Origin: CAZFBA01 sp964517135
GTDB lineage: Bacteria; Cyanobacteriota; Vampirovibrionia; JBFMGH01
DNA: 64,000 nt
Reading direction: 5' to 3'
Assembly: GCA_964517135.1 (NCBI GenBank)
Contig: CAZFBA010000001.1
Coordinates: forward strand, 1 to 64,000
Below are positions 17,808 through 26,339 of the stretch, in pieces (positions within the stretch are counted from its first letter, which is position 1; each line of letters begins with the position of its first letter). The translations under genes were made by a program, and so were the position numbers. The notes beneath the pieces are model-generated. The model searched no databases. It worked only from the letters and a program-made list of their open reading frames with translations, and had not been told where the DNA came from.

Positions 17808-19214
17808 TTATTCTTTTTCCTTTATTCTTTTCCAGAAATAATACACTGGAATGCCTGATAAGACAATAATTAAACCTGGCCAGCAATATTTAGGTTTGTA
17901 TAATAGTAAATTAAACACGATGAAGGAAGCAAGCATTATATAGGCAGCAGGCAGGTATGGATAACCGAAAACTTTGTATGGGCGATCGAGGTCGGGCATT
18001 TTTCTACGCAGGCGGAAGACACCAATGATGGTAAGAATATAGAAGACCAGTCCGGCAGTGATTACGTAATCAAGTATGTCGCTATAATGGCCGCTCAGGC
18101 ATATGATGCTGGCCCAAAAACACTGAACACCGAGTGATACTGCGGGTGTGTGGTATCTTTTATTGATGGTTCCGACGCTGCGGAAGAACAGGCGATCTTT
18201 TGCCATGGCCCAGAAGACTCTTGCGCCGGAGAGAATTAAGCCGTTATTGCATCCGATGGTTGAAACCAGTATTATAACAGCCATAATCATTGCCCCCGCA
18301 TGACCGTATAGGTAGTTCATGGCTGCTGTGCCGACACGGTCTGATTCGGCCATTTGCATTCCTTCGAGGCCTAGAACATTCATATAGGCAATGTTTACGA
18401 GTATATAGAGTACGCTAACAATTCCAGTGCCAAATAGCAGTGCCAGTGGCAGGTTTCTGCCGGGGTTTTTGACTTCTCCTGCGACGAAGGTAAGATCAAA
18501 CCAGGCATCAGATGCAAACAGAGCACCGACAGATGCAATTGCTATAATTGAGAAAACACCAAACAGGAACGTTGATGGATCCACTTCAGCCGGGGGGCTT
18601 GCAGCAATGGCTGTAGTCAGGTTAGATTCTGTGACAAAAAATAGCCCGATGACTATCAGGGCCAGCAGTGCAATTACTTTTGCCATGGTGAAGACATTCT
18701 GGATCAGTGCACCGGTTTTGATGCCTGTGCAGTTGATCACTGTAAGTATCACCAGACTTGATATAGCTATAAACTGTTCTGTTGAGAGCAGGTGCAGAGT
18801 GCCTATAGATATTAAAATATTATTTGGGCTTATCCATGGAAACAAAACCCCAAAGAATTTTGCCGTAGCTACGCCTACTGCTGCAATAGTGCCTGTTTGT
18901 ATTACCAGAAGTAGAGTCCATCCATATAGAAAGCCTGTCAGTTCGTTATAAGCTTCTTTGAGATAGATATATACGCCGCCTGGTTTGGGTATAGCTGCGG
19001 CAAGTTCAGCAAAGCTGAGTGCGCCTATGATGGTCATAAAGCAGGTAAGCAGCCATACGATGAGCAGCAGCCATCCTGAATTGACCTGACGGGCTATATC
19101 GGCTGAAACCAGAAATATGCCTGAGCCTATCATAGACCCTGCGACGATCATGGTCGAATCAAATAGGCCAAGCCCTTTTACTAACCCTGTTTCCTGGTCT
19201 ACTTTAATATCCAC
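17808..19214 (-). CDS. APC-superfamily amino acid permease
   Basis: A 468-aa integral membrane transporter with about 12 helices. The first helix carries the substrate-binding GSMIGSGIFLVSADIA motif of the APC family, followed by FAELAAAIPKPGGVYIYLKEAYNELTGFLYGW. Such proteins import or exchange amino acids or polyamines; the substrate cannot be read from sequence. The start is a GTG preceded by AAAGAG. It is the first gene of a run with the RWYD-repeat protein and acpS. Confidence 0.93.
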   Translation of the reverse strand: MDIKVDQETGLVKGLGLFDSTMIVAGSMIGSGIFLVSADIARQVNSGWLLLIVWLLTCFMTIIGALSFAELAAAIPKPGGVYIYLKEAYNELTGFLYGWTLLLVIQTGTIAAVGVATAKFFGVLFPWISPNNILISIGTLHLLSTEQFIAISSLVILTVINCTGIKTGALIQNVFTMAKVIALLALIVIGLFFVTESNLTTAIAASPPAEVDPSTFLFGVFSIIAIASVGALFASDAWFDLTFVAGEVKNPGRNLPLALLFGTGIVSVLYILVNIAYMNVLGLEGMQMAESDRVGTAAMNYLYGHAGAMIMAVIILVSTIGCNNGLILSGARVFWAMAKDRLFFRSVGTINKRYHTPAVSLGVQCFWASIICLSGHYSDILDYVITAGLVFYILTIIGVFRLRRKMPDLDRPYKVFGYPYLPAAYIMLASFIVFNLLLYKPKYCWPGLIIVLSGIPVYYFWKRIKEKE

Positions 19215-19284
19215 TTAAATTCTCTTTGCGGTTACCTGTGAGGTTTATTTTAATTCAAACATTTTTTTTTCAAAAGAAAAACAT

Positions 19285-19320
19285 TACTTTCCGGTTAAAT
19301 TTTTCTGCGGGTTTGGTTTT
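19285..19320 (+). repeat. CCGGTTAAA-type dispersed repeat end, copy 2
   Basis: It matches the 8772-8808 copy except for one missing T and a C for A. It lies in the intergenic region upstream of the permease. A 13-base fragment of the same motif (TTTACTTTCCGGT) also occurs just upstream of the TPR gene, at about 20747-20759. Confidence 0.65.
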
Positions 19321-19410
19321 GTGCCAGCGGGCCTAAATACCAAACCCGACCTATTTCTTTGCTGAACCCTGTTTAATAATTTTTGCCAGTTTCTTTAATT
19401 AAATTCCTTT

Positions 19411-19442
19411 AAAACAAAAGGGTTGACCTTTTTGACCAACCC
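19411..19442 (-). terminator. Terminator of the large TPR gene
   Basis: On the minus strand GGGTTG and CAACCC form a stem closed by a GTCAAAAAGGT loop, followed by TTTTGTTTT. It begins about 10 bases past the TPR stop codon. Confidence 0.65.
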
Positions 19443-19452
19443 CTGTTGCTTA

Positions 19453-20739
19453 TTATTTCTGCATATCCTGCCTTTTGAGTAGCTCAAACAGGTTCTCATA
19501 AGCCGTCGTATAATTAGGATCCACGTCAAGGGCCTTCTGATAATATTCAACAGCTTTATCATAATTTTTAATGCTCTCATAAGCAGCCCCGATGTTATTA
19601 AGTGCCGGCACATAATATTCATCAGTATCTCTGACATTCAAATATGATTGAATGGCATCATTAACTTTGCCTGCTTTAGCCAGAACAACACCAAGGTTAT
19701 AGTGCGCCATACTGTATTCATCATCATATTCAATGGCTTTATTATAGCAGTCAATAGCCTCATCAATACGGGCCATTTTATAGTATGCGTGCCCGAGATT
19801 GTTTAACGATTCTGCATCCTCTTCAGCTATCTGGCCCGCCCGAGAAATATATCTTTCTGCCAGAGTATAATTGCCATTTTTATATGAAGCAACTGCCATA
19901 CTCAAATGACATGCAAATGTTGGGTTAATACTGAGAGCTATAGCATAATATTTTGCTGCATCATCTACAAAGCCAAGCTTTTCATGCACAATGCCCAGGC
20001 TATAATAGGCCTCATAAAACCTTCTATCAAGCGCAACGGCTTTTTTATAATATTCTATTGCTTCTTCATACTGCTTTTTTTTATAGAGAGCCACGCCCAT
20101 ATTATAATAGGCTATAGCGTTTTCTTCTTCTATTTCATCTACTTGTTGATAGGTGTTAAGTATATCTTCGATGGTCAGCTCACTCCTTTCCCATTTGTCA
20201 TTGGCCAGTAAATCAAACTCATTGATCTGGAAGGTCTGGTTTCCGATATCAGCATCGTCTTCAACAAAAGTCAGCGCAATAGATTTATCTTTGTTGAAAC
20301 CATATTTAGCAGATAGCGCAAGGGCTTTAAGATACATTTCGATAGAAGAATTGGCCATACCTGTCAGTTTGTGCGTAATACTTAAATTAAGGTGGGCTGC
20401 AATGTAAGTCTCATCATAATCTATCGCTTTTTCAAAAAGCTGCTTTGCTTCAGATATATCTTGTTTTTTGAATAGAACAACACCAAGGTTATTGTAGGGT
20501 CTAGCATACAAGGGGTCAAGCTCTATACCCTGTTTGAATGCAGCTTCAGCAGAATCAAGACATTTAGCCTTATATAGTGCTACACCCAGGTCTATAAAGG
20601 CGTCAGGGTCAGATGGATCATAAGCAATAGACTGCTGAAAGGCTTCAATAGCTCCTTTTAGATCCCCTTTTTCAAACAGCTTCATCCCCTCATTATAGAA
20701 TTGGATTGCCTGCTGAAATTTATTCGGTTCATTCGTCAT
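19453..20739 (-). CDS. Tetratricopeptide repeat protein (about ten TPRs)
   Basis: 428 aa made of two TPR blocks: about four repeats up to residue ~140 and six or more from ~205 to the end, separated by a non-TPR linker (NQTFQINEFDLLANDKWERSE). Repeat examples are AIEYYKKAVALDRRFYEAYY and AVEYYQKALDVDPNYTTAY. No signal peptide or membrane helix, so presumably a cytoplasmic scaffold. It is monocistronic with its own terminator and lies head-to-head with the tRNA-tilS unit. Confidence 0.9.
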   Translation of the reverse strand: MTNEPNKFQQAIQFYNEGMKLFEKGDLKGAIEAFQQSIAYDPSDPDAFIDLGVALYKAKCLDSAEAAFKQGIELDPLYARPYNNLGVVLFKKQDISEAKQLFEKAIDYDETYIAAHLNLSITHKLTGMANSSIEMYLKALALSAKYGFNKDKSIALTFVEDDADIGNQTFQINEFDLLANDKWERSELTIEDILNTYQQVDEIEEENAIAYYNMGVALYKKKQYEEAIEYYKKAVALDRRFYEAYYSLGIVHEKLGFVDDAAKYYAIALSINPTFACHLSMAVASYKNGNYTLAERYISRAGQIAEEDAESLNNLGHAYYKMARIDEAIDCYNKAIEYDDEYSMAHYNLGVVLAKAGKVNDAIQSYLNVRDTDEYYVPALNNIGAAYESIKNYDKAVEYYQKALDVDPNYTTAYENLFELLKRQDMQK

Positions 20740-20810
20740 TCAAAATTTACTTTCCGGTGAAAAAAGTTTATAAACCTTTCTATAAGAATTATAATGAAAC
20801 TTACGGTAGC

Positions 20811-20839
20811 TTGACAAGATAACAATTAGGTTACATAAT
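20811..20839 (+). promoter_or_regulatory. Sigma-70 type promoter of the tRNA-tilS unit
   Basis: A perfect -35 TTGACA (20811-20816) and a -10 CATAAT (20834-20839) are separated by exactly 17 bases; transcription would begin about 20846, twelve bases before the mature tRNA. This is the clearest consensus promoter I found in the window. Confidence 0.75.
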
Positions 20840-20857
20840 TTAATTGCACAATATTGT

Positions 20858-20931
20858 GGCATAGTAGCTCAGCAGGTTAGAGCACGTGGCTCATACCCGC
20901 GAGGTCGTTGGTTCGATTCCAACCTATGCCA
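20858..20931 (+). tRNA. tRNA-Met(CAU), elongator type
   Basis: A full cloverleaf can be folded: acceptor GGCATAG/CTATGCC, D-arm GCTC/GAGC, anticodon stem CGTGG/CCGCG with loop CTCATAC (anticodon CAT), and T-arm with GGTTCGATTCC. Position 1 pairs with 72, so it is not an initiator tRNA. The stretch CATACCCGCGAGGTCG resembles elongator tRNA-Met of Bacillus. Because tRNA-Ile2 also has a CAU anticodon and tilS is only 18 bases away, the lysidine-modified Ile tRNA is an alternative. CCA is not encoded: A73 is followed by CAT. Confidence 0.93.
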
Positions 20932-20949
20932 CATCTTTTGTATTCAGGG

Positions 20950-22344
20950 ATGATAAAACAGCAGGTTAGAGAATTTTTAAAGAAATATAGTCTGGATAAC
21001 AGCCAGACAAGACTGCTTGTGGGCTTTTCAGGAGGAGCTGATTCACTTTGCCTGCTTGATATATTAAGCAACCTCAGATATTCTTTGCCTTTTGACCTGG
21101 CCGCTATTCACATTAACCACCAGTGGCGGGGAGAAGAAAGCCTTGAAGATGAACATTTTGCTATAAATTTTTGCCAATCAAAAGATATTAACATTTTCGC
21201 CGAAAGGCTTACACCAGGCCTGCCTGAAAGTGAATCTCTGGCACGAGAAAAACGTTACGAAATGTTTAATAATGTTGCAAAAATTCATAATTTTAATGCG
21301 CTGATAACTGCCCACACCCGCCCTGACCAGGTAGAGACTATTCTTTATCGTATTATTAAAGGCACAGGCTACCGGGGGCTTGCAGGCATACCTGAATATA
21401 GAGAGCAAACAGATGGCCCTGCTATATACCGGCCATTGTTAACCACCACCCGGCAGGATATAGATAACTACCTCGCTGAAAATAACCTCATACCTCGTGT
21501 TGACAGCTCTAATTTTAATAATGCTTACCTCAGAAACAGAATACGTCAGGAGCTTCTACCACTATTGAAAGACTATAATACAGGTATTGAAGATGCTCTG
21601 TTGAGGCTTTCATCAGTATCTAAAGCAAACGAAGCAGCACTGGAGTATCTTTTAGAGCCTTATTATAGTGAACTGTTAGACAATACATATGTATTATATA
21701 CCCGCTCTTTTAAACAACTACCAGAAACATTAAAACCACGTATACTTATGAAAATGCTGGAAGAAAACAATGTTGATTATGACTATGCCCTTATTGAAAG
21801 GCTTTCAGGATATATCGACACAACAGAACTTACCCGCACAGGCAAAAAATACTCCATTACGAAAAAAGTTTTTTTACACGTAACGCAAAAAAACATTACA
21901 ATTGTTCGCAACACACCGGCAAATATGATACAATCAGCAGTAAAGCTGGCAATACCCGGTGTTACAGAGTTTAAACCTCTTAATATTAAGCTCAAAGTAA
22001 CAGAATACCTGAACGATAATACCGGTAATATTGTTTTTCCACCAGCTGAAGCAGATAGAGCATATGTTGACCTTTCAGCTATTAAAATGGGTCTAACACT
22101 GAGAACCAGGCAGGCAGGCGATATTATAAACCCGCTTGGCATGCAGGGCACCATGAAACTAAAGAAATACCTGATAAACAGGCAATTAGACCAGCAAGAA
22201 AAGTATTTTACACCAATAGTTGCAGCCGGTAATGAAGTATTGTGGGTCATAGGAACCGGTATTAGTGACAAAATAAAAGTAAAATCCAGACCGACACACA
22301 TTTTTGAAGTTATAAGGGGTAATCATGACTGTAATAGAGAATAA
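20950..22344 (+). CDS. tilS: tRNA(Ile)-lysidine synthase
   Basis: Converts C34 of tRNA-Ile(CAU) to lysidine with ATP, so that the tRNA reads AUA. The PP-loop SGGADS sits about 30 residues in, followed by IHINHQWRGEESLEDE and a TAHTRPDQVETILYRIIKGTG motif. The C-terminal TilS domains follow (LTLRTRQAGDIINP, MKLKKYLINRQL). I start it at the ATG at 20950; longer readings would run into the tRNA gene. The 464-aa length fits the long form of the enzyme. It overlaps hpt by 20 bases, the same order as in the Bacillus tilS-hpt unit. Confidence 0.95.
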   Translation: MIKQQVREFLKKYSLDNSQTRLLVGFSGGADSLCLLDILSNLRYSLPFDLAAIHINHQWRGEESLEDEHFAINFCQSKDINIFAERLTPGLPESESLAREKRYEMFNNVAKIHNFNALITAHTRPDQVETILYRIIKGTGYRGLAGIPEYREQTDGPAIYRPLLTTTRQDIDNYLAENNLIPRVDSSNFNNAYLRNRIRQELLPLLKDYNTGIEDALLRLSSVSKANEAALEYLLEPYYSELLDNTYVLYTRSFKQLPETLKPRILMKMLEENNVDYDYALIERLSGYIDTTELTRTGKKYSITKKVFLHVTQKNITIVRNTPANMIQSAVKLAIPGVTEFKPLNIKLKVTEYLNDNTGNIVFPPAEADRAYVDLSAIKMGLTLRTRQAGDIINPLGMQGTMKLKKYLINRQLDQQEKYFTPIVAAGNEVLWVIGTGISDKIKVKSRPTHIFEVIRGNHDCNRE

Positions 22345-22885
22345 TTTACATCTAAAAAAGCCCGAAATACTCTTTTCAGAAGAGCAGCTAAAGGGCAGAA
22401 TTAAAGAACTGGCAGAAGACATTAATAAAGATTATGCAGGATGTCAAGAACTGGTCGTTATATCAGTTTTAAAAGGATCTATTTTATTTACATCAGATCT
22501 TATAAGACATATAGATATTCCAATGACTCTTGAATTCGTGAGACTTGCCAGTTACGGAAATGATACAAAGTCATCAGGCAGGATCAAACCCGTTGACCTT
22601 ACACTGCCATCTCTCCAGGATAAAGACGTTCTGGTAGTCGAAGATATCGTAGATACTGGCCTGACAGCTAATTTCTTTATTGATTATCTGAAATATCATC
22701 ACCAGACCAGAACACTCAAACTGGTATCTCTTTTAGACAAGCCAGTATGCAGAACTCACCCAATCAACGTTGATTATACCGGCTTTGAAGTGGATAACAA
22801 GTTTGTTGTCGGCTATGGGCTTGATTATGCTGGCTTTCACCGCAACCTGCCTTATATAGGATACTTCCCGGCGGATGAAAGCTAA
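22325..22885 (+). CDS. hpt: Hypoxanthine(-guanine) phosphoribosyltransferase
   Basis: Salvages hypoxanthine or guanine with PRPP to IMP or GMP. The PRPP-binding loop VLVVEDIVDTGLTA is intact, as are the N-terminal region VVISVLKGSILFTSDLIRHI and the C-terminal FVVGYGLDYAGFHRNLPYIG. At 186 aa it has the family length. GGGGTAATC precedes the ATG, which lies inside the end of tilS; it overlaps the DUF3326 gene by 11 bases. The chain of overlaps implies translational coupling. Confidence 0.95.
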   Translation: MTVIENNLHLKKPEILFSEEQLKGRIKELAEDINKDYAGCQELVVISVLKGSILFTSDLIRHIDIPMTLEFVRLASYGNDTKSSGRIKPVDLTLPSLQDKDVLVVEDIVDTGLTANFFIDYLKYHHQTRTLKLVSLLDKPVCRTHPINVDYTGFEVDNKFVVGYGLDYAGFHRNLPYIGYFPADES

Positions 22886-23891
22886 GCCCTTTGTAGCAAT
22901 AAACATTGTACCCACAGGCATTGCAGCTTCTATTGGTGGTTATGCAGGTGATGCAGGGCCTGCAAACAGGCTTATAGCATCCTGTGTTGATTTGCTTATA
23001 GCTAATCCAAATGTGGTTAATGCTGCTATAATGCATAATATACCGTCTAATATGCTTTATACTGAAGGCTATACACTGGATTCTTTCTGTAAAGGAAATA
23101 TTGCTCTCAGGCAAAAGAAGTTTAACAAAATTGGCGTTGTTTTTGACAGGGGCATACCTGAAGAAGTCATCAATATGCATATTAATGCTATTAATGCCTG
23201 CAAAAGTGTCTATGGTATTAATATACCAGAGTATTTGGTTACTGATAAGCCTGTCAATGTAGAGTATTATTTGACAGATGATGGCTATTCAACTGGAGCA
23301 CCGCAGAATACGCAAACTCTGCTTGAGGCCTCTCAGGCCCTCATTAAAAAAGGTATTGAAGCCCTTGCTGTAGTATGCTTCTTTCCTGATTATGAAGGTG
23401 AAGACCTGTATTCAAAAGGGCAGTGTGCCGACCCTGCCGGTGGTGCTGAAGCAATTATTTCACACATAGTTAGCCAGGAATTCAGTATACCCTGTGCTCA
23501 TGCGCCTGCATTTTCAATAAAAGAATCTATGCCATCTTTTGAGATAGTTGACCCCAGGGCAGCTGCTGAATATATTTCACCTGTATTCTTGCCCTCTGTT
23601 ATTGCTGGCCTTAACCAGGCCCCGGCTATAATTGATATTCAAGATAAAACAGCCTTTGACCTTACCATAGATGATGCTTGTGTAATTGTTACGCCCTGTG
23701 ATTGTCTTGGCTCTGTTCCTGTTTTGTCTTTTATAGAGAGAAATAAAACTGTTCTGGCAGTCAGAGAGAATATGACAGTGTTTGATGTTACTGCTGAAAA
23801 TCTTAAAATAACTGGTAAAATTAAGTCTGTTGACAGTTATCTGGAAGCCTGTAAGCATATAATAATAATGCACGCCTCTGCTAAACCCTGA
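22875..23891 (+). CDS. DUF3326 family protein
   Basis: 338 aa, soluble. Features I associate with DUF3326 are IVPTGIAASIGGYAGDAGPAN, NAAIMHNIPSNMLYTEGYTLDSF, NKIGVVFDRGI, and CADPAGGAEAIISHIVS. The family is known mainly from cyanobacteria and plants, with no assigned reaction. The many conserved Gly/Asp/Asn suggest an enzyme. Here it is translationally coupled to hpt and hence to tilS and the tRNA, which hints at nucleotide or tRNA metabolism; that is inference. A weak hairpin ACCTAT/ATAGGT (23895-23917) follows and may terminate the unit. Confidence 0.85.
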   Translation: MKAKPFVAINIVPTGIAASIGGYAGDAGPANRLIASCVDLLIANPNVVNAAIMHNIPSNMLYTEGYTLDSFCKGNIALRQKKFNKIGVVFDRGIPEEVINMHINAINACKSVYGINIPEYLVTDKPVNVEYYLTDDGYSTGAPQNTQTLLEASQALIKKGIEALAVVCFFPDYEGEDLYSKGQCADPAGGAEAIISHIVSQEFSIPCAHAPAFSIKESMPSFEIVDPRAAAEYISPVFLPSVIAGLNQAPAIIDIQDKTAFDLTIDDACVIVTPCDCLGSVPVLSFIERNKTVLAVRENMTVFDVTAENLKITGKIKSVDSYLEACKHIIIMHASAKP

Positions 23892-23950
23892 AAAACCTAT
23901 CCTTAAAGCTTATAGGTGATTATTTCTTTATGGGTTATAGCTGTGATATA

Positions 23951-24040
23951 TTAAAAAGATCAGTGAACAACTTAAAAAAATTCGATTTTCAAACCCTTAC
24001 TATGACGGGCACTTAACCACACAAAGGGGACAAAGCCCCC
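23951..24040 (+). repeat. Dispersed 90-base repeat (family B), copy 1
   Basis: The shared core is AGATCAGTG, ATTCGATTTTCAAACCC, a short spacer and a C/G-rich end near GGGGACAAAGCCCCCC. Inverted copies lie at 29005-29098 and, more diverged, at 45180-45250; a diverged direct copy is at 30621-30702. All are intergenic. The GGGG/CCCC end may form a hairpin. No coding content is apparent. Confidence 0.65.
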
Positions 24041-24107
24041 CTTTAGCCTATTATAGTTATATAACAGTCTTATAAATTTGTTCGATTAAGGTTGAGAAGA
24101 CTTCAAT

Positions 24108-25199
24108 ATGATAATGATTACTGATAGTAAAAATAACACCCGGTCAGGTACTCAGGTATATGAATTTGCATATTTTATAACAATTTTAATTATAGTTTTT
24201 TGCATGTCTGTACTGGTATACCCTGTGAAGAATGACCTTTTGCATATTAAAAAACTTTCTTTTCAGCTAAAATCTCCTGCAAGAGTAGATAATATTGTTA
24301 AACCGGATGTTAGCACAGAGCCCATTGATATATTTGTGATCATTCGCCTTGCTGACAAACCTGAAATACCTGTGAGACTGCCCAGAAAGCATTATTTTTT
24401 TAATAATAAAAATCTATCTGAGTCTGATGCTCTTTATTTATACCTATTGGAGCTATCAAAAGTCTTTGACAGATTATCTAAAGAAGATCAATTAGGCAAT
24501 AACAGGCTTGATATACTGAGTAAATCAATAGAAGATTTTGCAATAATTACTCACCGGCTGAATAACTATAAAGACAATAACATTATATCAGGTTTATCAA
24601 CTGATGATCCTCAATTTAGCCAGAAAATAAATAATTATATTAAGACTATTAACCATACACTTTCTCAACTTAAAGATGATAAATATTCTCTGGCACCTTT
24701 TTATAACAATATAACAGACGTGGTACAGGTTACGTATGCAAAAAATCTTAAAACAGCTTTATCATCTATCCAATCAGATCAAAGCCTGCCCTCTGATGCA
24801 ATTATTCTTGCAGATATTATACTAAAAAATATATCCAGGGTTTCTAATAATATCTCTATCAGTATCTCTACTGAAGAATATAACAACTCAAGATCACTTC
24901 TCAAAGGGCTATTACTAAACTCTAATCTCGAAGAGAGCACAAAAGAGGCTTTAGCCAATGCCATGTATACCCCTCTGCCAGATGGGGCAAAGGCAAACAT
25001 TTTTATCAACACTTTGCTTACTATTCTAAAAAACAATGATGGATATCTTAATAATACCAGTAAAAGGAATAAAGAAATGCTTCTGAAGGCTCTTCAGTCA
25101 ATAGAATTTGGGCTTGAAAAACCTTCAGGTGACCTTATAGAAGGTGATATAGCTTCTCAATATAGATACATTCAGGCACAGCAAGCTTTAAGCAATTAA
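24108..25199 (+). CDS. Membrane-anchored hypothetical protein A
   Basis: Not recognised. One N-terminal membrane helix (about residues 20-40, FAYFITILIIVFCMSVLVY) is followed by a long, polar, mostly helical domain with no Cys cluster or enzyme motif. It shares overall design with the next gene: similar length, single N-terminal anchor, and a comparable central segment (LKTALSSIQSDQSLPSDAI here, FTAALNKTLSEIEKDPELKP there). The two are probably diverged duplicates transcribed together (37-base gap). Topology would place the bulk outside the cytoplasm, by inference. Confidence 0.75.
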   Translation: MIMITDSKNNTRSGTQVYEFAYFITILIIVFCMSVLVYPVKNDLLHIKKLSFQLKSPARVDNIVKPDVSTEPIDIFVIIRLADKPEIPVRLPRKHYFFNNKNLSESDALYLYLLELSKVFDRLSKEDQLGNNRLDILSKSIEDFAIITHRLNNYKDNNIISGLSTDDPQFSQKINNYIKTINHTLSQLKDDKYSLAPFYNNITDVVQVTYAKNLKTALSSIQSDQSLPSDAIILADIILKNISRVSNNISISISTEEYNNSRSLLKGLLLNSNLEESTKEALANAMYTPLPDGAKANIFINTLLTILKNNDGYLNNTSKRNKEMLLKALQSIEFGLEKPSGDLIEGDIASQYRYIQAQQALSN

Positions 25200-25236
25200 T
25201 ATTAACATAATTAGCTTTAAATAAAGATGAACCGGA

Positions 25237-26325
25237 ATGAAAGACCTTATTATTAATTATACAAAAAAATATGCATTTGTTATTATATTTACAATTCTTG
25301 CCTGTAGTGCTTTCTGGTACTATTTTGCAGAAAAAAGAACCGACTTCTTTATTAGAAAAGCTACATCTATAGTGAAAATTTTGCCTTTAAGCATTGAAAA
25401 AAGTTATATTGAAGAAGTAACAGGAGGCAAAATAAAGTCAGATGGTGCAACAACTACCAGAATAATCATTTCTGATCAGCAAGAAGAAGCGATATTATTG
25501 CCTGACATATGTGATATAAGTATAAATAATGATATTTCAGATAATAATCCGCTGATAATATCTTCAAAGTTTATTTCAAGCCTGTCTGATACGTCAATTA
25601 TTCTTCAAAGTAAGCAACATAACGAAAATATTCATCATTTAGCAATGATAATGCAGGATATTTCTTGCATAGAAATGAATCTTGCCATTACATCACCAGC
25701 AGAACATTATGATATTTCAGCCTATGAGGCTAATTCGCAAATTCTCAGCAGGCTTAATATAATGTTATCTGATATTGAAAACCTGCTTCAATCTTTAAAA
25801 AGTTCTAATGTTAGCAGCTCAAATAGTGTTATTTCAAAATCTTTAAACCATTGTTATAAAAATAATCTTGATAAACAGTATAATTTTACGGCTGCATTAA
25901 ATAAAACTCTTTCTGAAATAGAAAAAGACCCGGAGCTAAAACCTGTATCTAAAGCAATTGCAGCCAGGGTGACAGCTATTGTTTTGCATCTTACCAGCAA
26001 TCTTAATTGGAAAATGGATACTGATAGCTTTAATGAATTATATCTACATTTTCAAGAGTCTTTTGATCTGAATAAAGGCTCGTTTGCTGAGGATATGACA
26101 GACAACGAGCGCAAAGAAGCCCTGAAAGAGATTGTTCATGTGCTTAATTATAACCCTATCATCAGAGACAAAGCACTAAAACTAATGAACACCAGGCCTG
26201 AATTCAGGCAGGCACTCATTCAAACAGTCACATCTATTAGAATTACACACTCAGAACCACTTCATGTTCTGCTAAAAGATTATGTTAATGCAGACTTTAG
26301 CTGCTTATACAGCCTAAAGGGTTGA
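25237..26325 (+). CDS. Membrane-anchored hypothetical protein B
   Basis: Not recognised. An N-terminal helix (about 12-30, YAFVIIFTILACSAFWYYF) is followed by an acidic helical domain without known motifs. It appears to be a diverged paralogue of the gene just upstream, with the segment SKAIAARVTAIVLHLTSNL in the same relative place as its partner's LADIILKNISRVSNNI. The end is convergent with the mscS-like gene, 14 bases away. No functional clue comes from the neighbours. Confidence 0.75.
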   Translation: MKDLIINYTKKYAFVIIFTILACSAFWYYFAEKRTDFFIRKATSIVKILPLSIEKSYIEEVTGGKIKSDGATTTRIIISDQQEEAILLPDICDISINNDISDNNPLIISSKFISSLSDTSIILQSKQHNENIHHLAMIMQDISCIEMNLAITSPAEHYDISAYEANSQILSRLNIMLSDIENLLQSLKSSNVSSSNSVISKSLNHCYKNNLDKQYNFTAALNKTLSEIEKDPELKPVSKAIAARVTAIVLHLTSNLNWKMDTDSFNELYLHFQESFDLNKGSFAEDMTDNERKEALKEIVHVLNYNPIIRDKALKLMNTRPEFRQALIQTVTSIRITHSEPLHVLLKDYVNADFSCLYSLKG

Positions 26326-26339
26326 TAATATAGATGTTA

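Noticed and set aside
18427..18951. Long plus-strand frame within the permease gene
   Set aside because: It is an antisense shadow; the permease reading has clear membrane helices and APC motifs.
20858..20931. Initiator tRNA
   Set aside because: Bases 1 and 72 pair (G-C) and the anticodon stem lacks the three G-C pairs of initiator tRNA.
21783..22301. 172-codon minus-strand frame inside tilS
   Set aside because: Antisense shadow of the TilS C-terminal domain.
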